64,000 bases of DNA from Evernia prunastri (GCA_003184365.1 NKYR01000083.1:1-64000), one strand, 5' to 3'; counted from the stretch's first letter, positions 33,910-46,297 are shown. Numbers and translations: made by a program. The notes: generated from the letters alone by a model not told the origin.

Positions 33910-36900
33910 TCACCAATCCAAATCGTCAGCCCCGAACCCCTCCAAGATCCCCATGACTGGTTCCGTCATCAGTTTGGAACTTCGTAGACCTGCCATATGC
34001 CTTGTCCGCGTATAGAAAACGGGACAATCCTTGCTGTCACACTTCACCTCCTCGCCCCAAGCTAGACTCGCACAAGAGCGACACACCTTCTCTAGATTGA
34101 CAGCCTTCCTCTCTGCTTTGTTGAGCCGCGAGTGCAGTGTCATGAGGGAGCTGTCAGCATGTTGCATGCACCGGGCGCAGATCGCCATTTCTTCTTCGAG
34201 TTTCTCATGGCAAACGATGCAGGTGGAAGACTTCATGTAAGACTCCAGTGTTTTCCTCGACATGATCAACTCCTTTCCCCCGCCGAATACCCCCGCTTCT
34301 ACGCGCCGCACTCGCTGAAATTTGGGCATTTCGTCATACCACTGTCGTATATTCGCTCCGACGAGGTTGAAGATACGTTCAAGTGGTGGGACTAGATTCT
34401 TCAAGATGTAGTATTCGGCATCCAATTCATTATTGTCGTTGTGCAATAGCACATCCGGAGCCACGCATCGATCGATGAGTCTAGCACCTGGAGCTCCCGT
34501 AATTACAACGTAGGGAACACGCTCTCCATATTGCGGTTCCGCACGAGGGTCCTCTAGCATCCTCCTCGTGCTGATGAGTGCTCCAGGAGGCGGCAGACCC
34601 TTGTCACTATACGTACCAAGCTTGACCTCTTTTGCGAAACAGAAGTCCTGGATGGACACTTTTCCTTTCATGATCTTCATGCACTGTCGCTGGAAGTAGC
34701 TTTTGACCTTGCTTAGATCCGCCGAGCGGAACAGTATTTTCAAGGCTTTCTCTTCGATCTTCTGTTCCGCAGGTGTTCCGTCTCGGCGCACAGTCTCTAT
34801 ACCTTTAGCATCGAAGTCTGGCACCAATTGATCCTTGCTCTCGTATTTGAAGCCCACATATCGCTTCTTAGCGAGTAGCACGCATGGAAGATACACCTTT
34901 TCGAATTTCAATTTGACCGGTCTAGGATTCATATCCGTAATGGTCTTGGCGATCTCTGTACCGATGTCAAAAGCCTCCTCTTTGGTGCGGCCCTTGAGAT
35001 AAACGAAGAGACTGTCGGTGTCCCCGTACACCACCTCGGCTCCCCACCTCTCCACCGAGTGGATCAATGCAATGGCCTTTTCCAACGTCTCGCGACACGT
35101 CTGGACGATGCTGTCGGCAATCTCGGAGCATGGCATGCGACCAGAGAAGGAGGCGGAGGTATAGCCGTAAGTGACATTGGCAATCAGCTTCAATGCGAGC
35201 TGTCTATTGTTCAGTAGCCTCTGTAGAGTCTTATCATCCCTATCGACCTTCATGCCGCTTTTGACCATAACACGAGTCTCCAGGATCTCGCCCAGCATCT
35301 TTGCGAGAAGAGATTTGCGGATATCAGGTTTGGCGTACATTATACCGTTTGGAGCAATGTTAATGTGGTCCTTGAACAGCTCCAAGAGCCTCGGTTCTCT
35401 ACTGTAGTCCGTGAAACCCATCTTGTTTTGACCACGCCAGCTGACTACCCTCCCTAAGAACGTGGAGTAGCAGTAATTGTATGCAATCATCACACTCGGG
35501 TACAGAGATTGAAAATCGAGCACCAGTAGTGGACTGTTGTAAAAGGCGCTTTGAGGCTCCATCACCAAAGGCAGACATTCCAAGGCGTTCTGCTGGCCGA
35601 CTTGCTTTCGACTCGGTGATGGCAGCAAGAAATTCTCTGGCTTGGCTATTCGAAACATGAGTGATTCGACCTTGAACTGAGATCCTCGCGAAAACACGGA
35701 AAAGAAATCTACCCCCAGCAGTCGTGCTTGCTCACTGGTCCTTGGAATAAGCTCATTCTGTTCCAAGATCTCTATGTCTAGCTGGACACGGGAGATATAA
35801 TAATCTACAACCTTAGCCAGGTCCTTTGGTTTTCCACTATTATACCAGAATGTCAGGTCTTGGAAACAATAGTGCGGTATACGGCGATGACAGAGCTGAA
35901 AGACAACGTTCTCCATCGTATACTGCAGCAGATTCAGCTCTCCCCTCATTGCACGCCAAATATTGATCATGTGTCTCCCCGTGACTCTGATGGTGGAAGT
36001 GTGGTTGAAACCCCAGCGATCGTCCTCTTTGCCAAATCGACCATGCGAGTGGGATTTCATTCTCGACAACTCATCGCACAAATTGTAGTCGTATTTGCAT
36101 CGAGCTCGTTCTATCATATACCCCCAGGACCCACTATGCACCTCGTAGCCAGTGAGGATGTCAGGATCATAGCCACGAACGATATCGACCATACGATTAA
36201 TCAAGTCAAGCTCAGATCTCTCCTCATCCACCTCCACGCCAGTGTGCTGGGATATTCTATGGGCCAAACCTCCAATACTCGACAAGGCCAAGACTCCGAC
36301 GTGAGTCCCCTCATTGGTGCCATTGACTTCTAGATCCTCTTCATCGGACTGGAGACACCAGAAAACACATCCAATTTCATCGTGCTCTGGGTTAGGCACC
36401 ATATTCCCGCGAGTACTGACGTGAATTTCAAGACTCATGACACTCATGTACTGAGTCTCGTGTTGTACACTGGTGGATTTTTGCTTTTGCGAGTATTTGA
36501 ACCCGTGCTTATTCCTTTGTGTAGCACCGTCAATCTGCGAAATATCCATCATTGTCAATGGGATCCCGTCGTTGGCGGTCGCATTATCCAAAGATTCCGA
36601 TGTCTTCCCAATCTGCTCGTCTATCCAAACTTGGACTTCCTGTCTTGTGGGAGGCATTTCTTCTATTTCCCAGGTTCGGAGTCCACATGCCATTTTCCGC
36701 CTTCGAGATAGCCGCTCTTCATCAGTCTTGTCAACGACAACGCCAGATCTCATTCCTCGACTGGCAGGCGACGTCCCTGTGGGATCGAAGCTTGCTAGGA
36801 ATGGAGCCGTTCCACTCTCTAGCTTGAACTCCTTTCCCGCGTACTCTCTTGCATGCTCAGGCACATCCTTCTCGTTGCTGTAGCAAGCGTCTTGATAAAT

Positions 36901-39164
36901 GATAGATGGAAGCCTTTGGTCTCGCATTTCGAGCAAGACCTCGGAAGTGTGAGGAGGTTGATGGGCTAGCAACAGCATCCTTCTTGGAGGTCTGATGTTG
37001 AACGCTTGGTGGATCTTGGAAGAGCGGTCGGACACATGGGAGAACATTTTCCGTGCTGAAGCCAAAGATCGTTGCGATTCGAGCCTTGGTGCACTAGATG
37101 CGCTTGAGGTTCGCTCATTAGACGATGGTAAAGACACCGACTTAGTTTTTGGTTTCTGCGAGGGTTTCATATCTGAGGTGACTGTTTGACTTAGCTTCTT
37201 GATCGTATTCGGGTCATACGGATCTTTAACGACTTGAAACATGAGGGTCTTATTTCCGTTCACAGAGTTTCCTTCCTGCGAAGAAGGCAGTATCTTACGT
37301 TTTCTCTGGTTATCTTCACCCGGATGAGGCATTTCTTCTAGCTTTTCTGGCGCAAGGGACGCGACCGACTGACCAAGACTGGACGTGCCTTGCAATGTCG
37401 ATGAACCATTCGCAGAAATATCATGAACTTCTCGACTGGTGTCTTCTTGTAGGGAATCGGAAACATCTGCAACTGTAAAGATATCGCCGTTGAGAAGCTT
37501 ACGTCTCTTTCTATCACGTTGATGTTCTTTTGTCGAGTTCCGAGTTCGTTCAGCACTGATGTCGCTTGCAAAGTCCAAGGGGACTTCGAAAGCGTCCTCA
37601 TCAGCGTGGTCATGGTCACCCGCAGTCCTGATTCCCATCTTCTCAAGCTCCGTAGAGCTTGCACTGTCTTGATTCTTTGCAAAGGGAGCTGATCTGTAAG
37701 CTTCCGTGGCATCATTAGTAGACGCACCATCTACAAGCCTTTCTTCTGTGTCGTGCAGTGGCTCGTTCATGCCCTGGTTCGCCAATCGTTCCATTACATC
37801 ATCTGTCCGCCCACCTTGCTTCTTTTGTGACGTTATAAAGTCTCGCGCTAGCTCTTCGTCCGACTCATATGGGAATTCATCCTCCTCGAAAGAGAGAAGC
37901 CGGCTTTCGTCAACTTCTGGCGTATCGGCTGCTGTCTCCCGTGACTTATCTGCAGCAGCTTGAGATGCCAGTCGAGAAACGACTACACGAGCGATATTCT
38001 CTGGGAAGAGGTCTTCTACACTCTCCAGCGATGTTTGCACCTGGTCCTCAAAACTTTGATTTTCAACAAATCCATCAAACTCGATTCTCTTACCATCACT
38101 TCTCTGCCTCTCGTCCTGGATGATGAGTTCAACCTTCTCCATATACTCCTTCTCGTGAATCCAACCGCCTGCCTGGGCGTCTCTTGGATCTGCTGAAACA
38201 GAGACCAGTACTTCCGGCGGAAACGGGCTGCTTCCTGGATTTGCCTCCCCCAGCCTGGCTTTTCTTCTCCTAGTCTCATCACGCCAAAGACCTGCCATAC
38301 TTTGGACTAGCTTTTCGTCTGTCGCAATAGGAAATTTACGCTCAACGAAGTCATGGTGAATAGGCCGCGACTTGACATCAAGTCGGTTCAGAATGTGCTG
38401 TACGCAGACGTCAATCTCAATAGAGCAGTGGCTTTGCCTCGACACTGTCTCATCGTCCGAAATGAAAGAAGGAGGAATTGCCCGATTATGCCACTGGTGA
38501 GTAGTGCTGTTCATGTCTAAATAGTCTGGCACTGGGCCACGAAACTTGGCTTGGCTACAGTCTATGTACGCGCATCCGTAAAGATTGTAGTCACACATCC
38601 ATTGTAGCAGGTACTGCATGTGACTTTCGTATGGCTGGATGACCTTTTTCATAATTGTGCCTTGTCGCAAAAGGTCTGCCAGCCGAGTCATGTGGAGTGG
38701 GTTCAGCATGTATATTTTAAGGAAGAACTTGTAACCGACGTTATAACCGTAGAAGGGGACACCTTTGACAAGACTGATGTACCCGATAAAGGCGACCTTT
38801 CCCTCGTACATATTGCGGCGGTAGCTGACTGCAAGGGCATGGTCGATGGATAGGTGGAGTTGGCGGATGTATGTGGCCACTGCAGGTTTATGAGAAACCG
38901 TCTGGACCAGGGTTGAGAGTGGGCCTTACCATCTTCCTGTGTCAGACTGCCATCGTATCTAACGTAGAGGTACGGCAAGACGCCGTGAATATGGGCGCAT
39001 ACCTTCTGCCCTGTTTCAGTAGCACCAAAGACCCTGATGACAGGGACCTTGGGGAGGGCCCTCTGCTGGTCGGAGCCATGGATGCCAGGGAGTTGGGGAT
39101 CGAATGCAGTAGGAGTCGCTTGGTAGTGGTCGACGCAGTTTAATCTGACGCGGAAGATGTTCAT
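33910..39164 (-). CDS. REV3: DNA polymerase zeta catalytic subunit REV3 (1,734 aa)
   Basis: B-family polymerase for translesion synthesis, working with Rev7 in the nucleus. Two exons: 39164-38930 and 38879-33910, joined across a 50-bp intron (GTAAGG...CTGCAG) that restores EDVATYIRQL. The N-terminal region starts MNIFRVRLNC. The palm motifs are intact: DFQSLYPSVMIAYNY (about residue 1200), the region III helix KLIANVTYGYTSASFSGRMP, YGDTDSLFVY (about 1363) and KKRYVGFKY (about 1416). Two C-terminal Cys clusters follow (CIVC...CARC near 1631-1647; CRSC...CDSKDC near 1676-1692), the second being the Fe-S/Pol31-binding type. The long middle region is low-conservation and Ser/Glu-rich as in other Rev3 proteins. 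Length is normal for filamentous fungi. Diverges from SLU7. Confidence 0.96.
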
Positions 39165-39598
39165 TGGAATTGCGTGGACCTACAAATAGGGGAGCAGTGC
39201 GTATCCGAGCGCATGATGGAGGCTGGAACAACCGTGCGGCGGAACACTGTTGGAAATCAAAGCATTAAGAAAGCAATATCATTGGATGAGGGAAGAAAGA
39301 TGCACGAACCGCAGGCCTGCCAAGCCTGCATGGCGCGCATATAAATTCCTTCAGCCCTACGGAGGTACTTAACAGGCAAATCCAAGCTAGGTACTTTGTT
39401 GTCTATTTGAAAACCCTTCGTACTTTATGATAGTGTTATCAAATCAAATATAGTCTCATCCGTCGTCAGCCTGAATTTGAACGCATCGATGTAGGTAATA
39501 CAGGTAGAAAGATCACTTCCGCCTAATCTTCAATTCGGCATCCACTCCTCCACTCGAAGACCGTCGCAACTTTTCAGACGCCTTTTATCATCTCCATC
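39165..39598. promoter_or_regulatory. Divergent REV3/SLU7 intergenic region
   Basis: 434 bp between the start codons of two divergent genes, so it should hold both promoters. A TACGGAGGTACTTA string (39358) belongs to the recurring TACGGAGTA/GGTA words seen upstream of other genes here. No TATA box stands out. Confidence 0.4.
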
Positions 39599-41053
39599 AT
39601 GTCCAAGAAACCCGCAGAACCCGCCAAAAAGGAGCAGAACGAATACATCCCCTCGTTCATCTCCAAAAAACCTTTCTACCTTGAATCCGCGGACAGCGAA
39701 AATGACTACCTCGAGCATCAACGTCTCCAGACCTCTACACCTGACCAGTCAAAATGGTACGATCGTGGAAAGCGACTCGGTCCGGCGGCTACGAAGTTCC
39801 GCAAAGGCGCCTGTGAAAATTGTGGGGCTTCGACACATAAGACAAAAGAATGCCTGAGCAGGCCAAGGGCGAAGGGCGCTCGCTGGACAGGCAAGGACAT
39901 TCAAGCTGATGAAGTAGTGCAGGAGGTGGAGTTAGGTTGGGATGCGAAGAGAGATAGGTGGAATGGTTATGATGCGGAGCAGTACCGAAATGTGACAGAG
40001 GAATGGGAGGAGTTGGAGAATTTGAAGAAGAAGCTGAAAGGTGGGGAGGCGAAGTCGGATGGACAGAAGCTTCTGACTGAAGATGGTGAACGGAGAGTAG
40101 CAGGCGAGGAAGAGGAAGCGAAGTATGCCGAAGAGTCTGATATGGGGCGGCAGCAGAGCACTGCTACCAGAAATCTACGGTTACGAGAGGACACTGCTAA
40201 ATACTTACTTAATTTGGACCTGGATTCTGCTAAATACGATCCCAAGACAAGATCAATGGTAGACATGGGCGCTCAAGCGGATCAGGCAGCCGCCTTGGTT
40301 GCCGAAGATAATTTCATGCGAGCTTCAGGGGATGCGGCGGAATTCGAGAGAGCGCAGAAATATGCCTGGGAGTCACAAGAGCGAGGGGACAAGAACAAAA
40401 CACATCTGCAAGCGAATCCTACTTCAGGCGAGTACTTTCGGAGGAAAAATATAGAAGATAGCGACGCCAGACGGGAGGCACAACGGAAAATTTTGCTGGA
40501 GAAGTATGGCGGTGACCAGCACTTGCAACCGTCACAGTTGCGAGAGATGGCTGTTGTCGAGAATGAACGGTATGTGGAATACGATGAGACAGGCGCGATC
40601 AAAGGAGCACCCAAAGCGGAGGCGAAGTCAAAGTACCCTGAAAATGTGTTTCTTAACAATCATACTTCAGTATGGGGAAGTTGGTGGTCCAACTTCCTAT
40701 GGGGCTTCGCCTGTTGCCATTCTACAATCAAAAACAGTTACTGCACAGGTGAGGAGGGCAAGCTAGCCTTTGAAGAAGCCAACAAGATCCGGACTGGTGG
40801 AGGGCTTGAAGATGTGCCCTCTATGAAGGCGATTGGATTAGCTGAATACCATGGTACAGACACTGGAGGAAAGGAAGAGGCGGTCGGGGACAAGAACGTG
40901 GACGTGAAACCAGAGGCGGTCGCAAAGAAAAGGACCTTGACTGAAATGAAAGGTGGTGTTAGTGAGGAGGAGCTCGAGGCTTACAAAAGGTCTAGAGCAA
41001 TGACAGATGATCCCATGGCAAAATTACTGGGCACAGACGAACTCCTGGCCTAG
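39599..41053 (+). CDS. SLU7: Pre-mRNA splicing factor SLU7 (484 aa)
   Basis: Second-step splicing factor that acts with Prp18 in 3' splice site choice. A single uninterrupted exon from ATG 39599. Near residue 72 it has the CCHC zinc knuckle CENCGASTHKTKEC, followed by the family-specific RPRAKGARWTGKDIQADE. The central Prp18-interacting stretch includes WDAKRDRWNGYD and RNLRLREDTAKYLLNLD, and the C-terminal hallmark NNHTSVWGSWWSNFLWGFACC is present. Length is close to other ascomycete Slu7 proteins. The start is supported by the conserved EYIPSFISKKPFYL block soon after it. Ends 233 bp from the convergent RPS9 stop codon. Confidence 0.95.
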   Translation: MSKKPAEPAKKEQNEYIPSFISKKPFYLESADSENDYLEHQRLQTSTPDQSKWYDRGKRLGPAATKFRKGACENCGASTHKTKECLSRPRAKGARWTGKDIQADEVVQEVELGWDAKRDRWNGYDAEQYRNVTEEWEELENLKKKLKGGEAKSDGQKLLTEDGERRVAGEEEEAKYAEESDMGRQQSTATRNLRLREDTAKYLLNLDLDSAKYDPKTRSMVDMGAQADQAAALVAEDNFMRASGDAAEFERAQKYAWESQERGDKNKTHLQANPTSGEYFRRKNIEDSDARREAQRKILLEKYGGDQHLQPSQLREMAVVENERYVEYDETGAIKGAPKAEAKSKYPENVFLNNHTSVWGSWWSNFLWGFACCHSTIKNSYCTGEEGKLAFEEANKIRTGGGLEDVPSMKAIGLAEYHGTDTGGKEEAVGDKNVDVKPEAVAKKRTLTEMKGGVSEEELEAYKRSRAMTDDPMAKLLGTDELLA

Positions 41054-41286
41054 TCTCCACCACGGATCCTTGCATTGCATCGGCGTTGTGGTCCAGCGTA
41101 GCCAGCAGGGAATTCGTGAATAGCCTAGGGATGTAGATGATACCAATGGAGGATCTTCTTGCAGCATGTATTGATTTAATTCTTTGGTCTACGCTTAGAC
41201 GCAACCTGGCCTGTTGCCTAGGCATCGGCCACGCCGTGACAATGCCTGTAGGTAGAAAAGAGCGTCTAGCATGCGGTAGGTCCCGC

Positions 41287-42115
41287 TCACTCTTCTTCCT
41301 CCTCACCAGCATCACCCTCATCCTTCTTCTCAGCAGCCCTAGCCTTCTTCCTCCTCACACGTCCAGGGCGCCCACCACCGAATGGCGAGGTCAGAGCGAA
41401 ATCAATATGCTTTTGGGAGTCGAGACGAACGACGAAGGATGGAACGTTGACGATCTGCTTTCCGACCCTACAAGAACACGATCTCGATCAGGATCATCCT
41501 TGTCATATCGTAGCAATCAGACGTACCGAATGTGCCTCTGCCTAATCAAGACCCTAGCATGATGAATACTCTTCGCCAACCCAAGCTTGTAGACACAAGT
41601 CTGCAGCCGCCTCTCTAAGAAGTCCTCCACTTTGAGCGCAAGCACATAATCGAGCTTCATGCGGGACTCATCAAGCACACCAACACGGACGAGACGGCGA
41701 ATCAACGCATTTCCCTCGAAAAGACGTTTTGGGTCTTTCTCTTCCATGGTCAGGAGTTGACTTGATGACGGGTCATCGGTCAGCAAGGAAAACTGCAACG
41801 GGTGTAGCATGTAGAGAAATACCGGGCAGCACGACGGATCTTGGAGAGGGTGAGCATGACGCGCCACACCTCACGCTTGTTACGAAGACCATATTCGCCG
41901 ACGATCTTGAGTTCAGAGTCCCTGCGATAGGAGTCAATTTGATTCCATCGACATGAGCAGAGCAAGCTCTTGCTTCAGTGGCCGGGAAATACTGACAGTC
42001 GAGCGGCCTCGAAAGCTATCGAATTGGTCAGTCCGTGAGAATGATATCTCAATGTCAGATGCTACTTACGACGACGGGGTACCTTGTAGGTCTTGCTGTA
42101 CGAGCGTGGTGCCAT
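41287..42115 (-). CDS. RPS9: 40S ribosomal protein S9 (uS4), 192 aa
   Basis: Small-subunit ribosomal protein of the 5' domain. Five exons on the minus strand: 42115-42070, 42015-41997, 41921-41823, 41760-41527 and 41467-41287, all with GT...AG introns of 54-75 bp. The second exon is only 19 nt. The joined protein starts MAPRSYSKTYKVPRRPFEAA and contains DSELKIVGEYGLRNKREVWR, EKDPKRLFEGNALIRRL and the S4 RNA-binding segment LDYVLALKVEDFLERRLQT, ending in an acidic GDAGEEEE tail. The length and all blocks match other fungal S9. Divergent partner RPL21 starts 195 bp away. Confidence 0.95.
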
Positions 42116-42310
42116 AATGGTGGATGATGGACTCTGGCAGAAGTCGAAGACATACTTATTCAACTTCAATGTGGGAAGGGAGCGGGTAATTAGCGCGCTG
42201 CCAAGACTTTAAGCGAGCCCACCACAAACTTCGCTAAGTACTTTGAAGAAGAGAAGAAGAAGCAGCCCGACAACGAATCCAGGTCAAGCACAAGAGACGA
42301 TTCAAAAGCC
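42116..42310. promoter_or_regulatory. 195-bp bidirectional RPS9/RPL21 promoter region
   Basis: The only sequence between two divergent ribosomal protein start codons, so both promoters and 5' leaders must share it. Pyrimidine/purine-asymmetric tracts (gaagaagagaagaagaag at about 42245-42262) lie before RPL21. No classic TATA box is seen. Confidence 0.6.
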
Positions 42311-43003
42311 ATGGGCCACTCAGCTGGTCTCCGTGCCGGTACTCGAGTAAGTGGAAGGACTTAGAAGTGGAGCTGCCCAGTCCTATCCAAGCTGGCCTCT
42401 ATAGCTCTACTCACAACCGTGGGCTCAGAACTGACTGGGGCTACAGTATGCCTTCTCGCGCGACTTCAAGAAGAAGGGCATGATCAAGCTATCGACATAC
42501 CTGAGACAGTATAAGTAGGTCTTTTGCCTTTTGAGTCACATCTGTAGCAGATCGGTTAACGGGCGTTTAGAGTCGGGGACATTGTTGATATCAAAGCAAA
42601 CGGAGCCGTTCAAAAAGGGTGGATATACCTGTCTACCCTACAATTCTAAGACGAGTCTTCTGACGATTACTACAGCATGCCCCACAAAGTTTACCACGGC
42701 AAAACCGGCGTCATCTACAATGTCACCAAGTCTGCAGTAGGTGTCATAATCTACAAGCGGGTCGGCAACCGGTACATCGAGAAGCGAGTCAATGTCCGCA
42801 TTGAGCATGTGTCTCTCTCTCGCTCACGAGAAGAATTCATCAACCGGGTTAAGGATAATGCGGGGAAGAAGCAGAAGGCTAAAGCTGAGGGTGTCCACAT
42901 GTTCTTGAAGAGGCAGCCTCTAGGACCGAGGGAAGAGAGGACTATCGATGCGAAGGGAGGAGTCGAGACTGTGGTACCGATTGCTTACGAAACGACGATT
43001 TAG
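42311..43003 (+). CDS. RPL21: 60S ribosomal protein L21 (eL21), 159 aa
   Basis: Large-subunit ribosomal protein. Four exons: 42311-42346, 42447-42514, 42571-42618 and 42676-43003, with introns of 100, 56 and 57 bp. The joined N-terminus MGHSAGLRAGTRYAFSRDFK, the KGMIKLSTYLRQYKVGDIVD block and MPHKVYHGKTGVIYNVTKSA are characteristic of eL21. The C-terminus (FLKRQPLGPREERTIDAKGG...) also matches. Reading frame closes exactly at every junction. Convergent with the WD40 gene downstream. Confidence 0.95.
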
Positions 43004-43360
43004 ATGGGGAAGTACCGTGCAGATAAGGCCTGAACTGACCATATTGTCTGTAAGACGGCTGAAAGCTTTGAAATTCACCCGGAAATTTCAAGACCTTGAT
43101 ACCGTGACCCCTATATGAATGTCGAGAAAATGGTTGAGTTCTCCAAATTTCGTGCCATATGGCCCCCCAGCGCAGCGCCAGTCAATTCGAACCCACGCCT
43201 AGCAAGTTGTTGAAAGAACGAAGACCAGAAAGCTAAGTCATGTAGTTTTCAAACAAGTATCCTAATACATCACGTACCCTTAGGTGCTATGATATGAGTT
43301 CATCTACTTCATATCGAAGTCTGTTTTGATGAGGGTTCTTGTTCTTCGCAGTATGTGGGG
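43004..43360. other. Convergent intergenic region, RPL21 / WD40 gene
   Basis: 357 bp between two stop codons; should contain the 3' UTRs of both. No coding signal. Confidence 0.5.
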
Positions 43361-45793
43361 CTACCAATTACCTTCATCGTCGTCAGCGTCCTCATTTGTG
43401 GCCGCAACTCTCTGACTCCTTAACCCTGCTCTGTAGCGGTTCATCGGTCGTACGTTTCGCAACGAACGTCGATTATCGTAAAGATCCTCGTCCATCTCCA
43501 GTCGCTGATCCACCCTCAGACCCATCTTCGGTTCACCTTCATCATCTTCTGCTCCGTCGTTCCAGCTGTGCGTTGTGCAGGTTCCGGTTGACATACCCCA
43601 ACCATTCCAGGATGTTGCTGGGATACGTTAGTGCATCAACAACTGGGACCGTGAGGACTGAGCAAAACTTACCGGCAATGACGGGTGCGTTGGGATGCCA
43701 GCTCGCGTCCCGAACGCACGTCTTCCATGCGTCCCTGTTGCGTTCCTCAGGTTCGTACCGACTAGCGTATAACTCCGGATCTCGAGGCCGAGAGTGACGT
43801 GTTGCTTGGTTAACGTTGACTTTACCCGCTAGAGTCGCATCCATGTTGTAGATATAGACGCATCCATCTTCGCTTCCGGAGTAGACATATCGTGAATTAG
43901 TGCTGCCTGGCGGTGAAAAATGACAACGTATCAATGTCTTCAATACCCGGTGACCACGAAATGTGACAAGTGAACAATCATGGGGATGCGGCTCATAATC
44001 CTCTTCGTCGTAAGTCATAAATCGATAATCAAAAGAATGGCTGTATCGACTTGGGTCCAGCCTCGATGCTCTTTCTGTTGGCATCATCTTACGCAGATCC
44101 CAAAGCTTCATTGTCTGATCTTTGCCGTTGCTGAGTACGTATCTGCCGTCGCCTTTACTGTCGACATAGGTCAAACCCTCGGTGTGACCTATAAAGACGC
44201 CAGCTTCTCGGCTGTCGCCCATGCTCCTCCGGTCCCAGACTTTGATAGTAGTATCGTCAGAGCCAGAGTAGAGGATATGAGGAGAATTTGAATCTCCAAA
44301 GCAAACAGCATTGACATCGTCATTATGTCCAGGGATGCTCAAGATAGATTGACGGGTTTCAAGATCGTATACGTAAACGGAGTGATCTGATGTCCCAGCT
44401 ACGATTTCTCGACCGTCGCCAGAAAAGCGGATTGACCATATCTGTAATTTTATCAGCTACGGCCATCTAAGACCGCTCAAGCGGATCGACCTACGCCGAA
44501 TTGGCTGAACCCCCCGTTGAAGCCCCTGCCTCTTCTACTCCCACGTCCGCCTATATCTGAAAAGTCCAGAAGAAAAGGTTCACCACTTGAGCTGGGATCT
44601 GTGGGAGCGAGGCAAACAATACTTCGTATCGAACTGTACGCCAACCACTTGTTGTCCGGACTGAGAGAGGCATCGGTAATGGTCCACTGGCCGTACGGAT
44701 ATACAACAGTTTTGTAATATTTCCAGTTGTAGGGATTCGAAGTGTCGTACATCCGAACTTTGAAGTCTTGCGCGCACGAGAAGAAGAAATTGCCGTCTTC
44801 TGAGAATTGACCAGAATAACACCGAGAGTTGTAGTGAATAATTGTGTCCGCATTCGATGATGGTATCATTCCCTATTCATGTTAATAGGAAGTTGAGGTA
44901 AGTTAACTAAAGTCTGCTCAAATTCTTGTCTTACCTGTGATATAGCACTGGCCGTGCTTGTAGCCTGACCTCTATCTGTTCCCAGCTCCCGACACATCAG
45001 CTTCCTTGCTAGTCTCGTATTCGCCTTTCTGGTTGTATCTCGGTAGTATTCGTTGCTTCCAAAGACACCACCATCCATCAATTTCTTCCCTTCGTCGTTC
45101 GGCACGGGTGGGAATTTGTTGCTCGAACCTTTCGCGCGCCGTCTTCTCCTAGTTGCCAGACCCCCCACGCCGTCATCTAGAATTTCATTCCCGTCATCTA
45201 GCTGCAATGTGATGCCAGAACCGCCGGCTCGGTGGTTGGCAAATATACGGCGAAGACCGGCATGTCCCAAAAGCTGCATAATCTGAGTTGGAACTAATGA
45301 AGAAAGTTAGTAAATTGCCAACTCAACCGACAGTGCCATTGACCTTGTATCCGTGAAGGTCCTCCGGTAGTTGTGTTCGCGTGTGTCCGAGCATCGGCAG
45401 CTTCAGTTTCGGTCTCTCCATCGTCTTCTTGCGTACCACCTTCTTCATTTTCAACAGAGAATTCTATCTCAACGCCGCTCATGCCATCCTCGGCATCTGT
45501 ACGTTAATCAAAGGTCAGTAAACAGCCTGGGCTAAGCTACAAAGGGATTTTTCATTGCATAGAGATCAGTGTGGGAGCACTGTACCATGGAAATCTGCCT
45601 CGACATCCTCAGAAGGATCGAAGAATTCAGCATCCTCGCTCTCATCTGTTGTCGGTTCGAAAATGTCGTCATCATCTTCTGTCTCGTCGAGCCACTCACC
45701 TTCTGCACCCGAAGCATCATAGAGATTTACAGCATGGCTTGAAGGGTCTGGAGAGTCACCACGAATGGTATCAGATGGATGCGACGAAGCCAT
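43361..45793 (-). CDS. DCAF11/LEC14B-type WD40 protein (707 aa)
   Basis: Six exons: 45793-45586, 45496-45344, 45293-44935, 44872-44495, 44441-43674 and 43618-43361, with 50-89 bp introns and frame closing at each. The acidic N-terminus (EDDDDIFEPTTDESEDAEFF) precedes a RIFANHRAGGSG block. WD40 repeats then run from YSGQFSEDGNFFFSCAQDFK through WSIRFSGDGREIVAGTSDHS, YSGSDDTTIKVWDRRS, SNGKDQTMKLWDLR and YSGSEDGCVYIYN to WHPNAPVIAATSWNGWG. This arrangement, with the HNDDVNAVCF repeat, is that of DCAF11 (WDR23)/plant LEC14B, substrate receptors of CUL4-DDB1 ubiquitin ligases; receptor function here is inferred. Acidic C-terminal tail. Confidence 0.85.
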
Positions 45794-46297
45794 GACAGTA
45801 AGCAGGCGTAGTGAAGAGTGATGAAGAGACAAAGCGTGAACAAATAATAATGATGCCAACGGGCCGAGGTAGTTCTTATCGCCTCGTCTAGAGCCGGAGT
45901 TAGGCTTTTACTCTGCAGATCTTGCGAGAAACTGGAGTAAAGTACTCCGCAAGGTAAGGTAGGTAGAATTGAGCTGGGAATATCTACTGTATGACAAAAG
46001 TAGAGTAGTGCTTATGAGACTAGGTTGAATACAACGGAGTAAATTCAATGTCATGGTAAGAGCGATACGATGTATCGAGTGTGCTGTGTGCCTGCTACAA
46101 GGTTTTGGATGTTATAGCCACCAAAGTCAGGCTTTGTTAAAAAAGTGGAGATTGTCCGCCGTAGACCATTCCTTTGGCCCTCCTTAAAGTACGGTCAGAA
46201 GTCTTGTTCGATGGGGAAATTCCTGGAGAGGCGTGCCGTACTAAGAGGCGCCGTGTCAACAAGAGTACACTTTACCCTAGAGTAGTGACATGGAATA
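45794..46297. promoter_or_regulatory. Upstream region of the WD40 gene and 3' flank of the carrier gene
   Basis: 504 bp. At 45941-45965 it contains GGAGTAAAGTACTCC (a perfect palindrome) followed by GCAAGGTAAGGTAGGTAG, the same word cluster as at 33780 and 47712. No coding frame. Confidence 0.4.

Noticed and set aside
35860..36333. Plus-strand frames inside REV3 (also 36473-36883, 37338-37730 and others)
   Set aside because: Shadows of the REV3 coding strand without family features.
38880..38929. Start of REV3 at the second open frame (38880)
   Set aside because: That codon is GTG and lies at the intron acceptor; the true N-terminus is in the upstream exon starting at ATG 39164.
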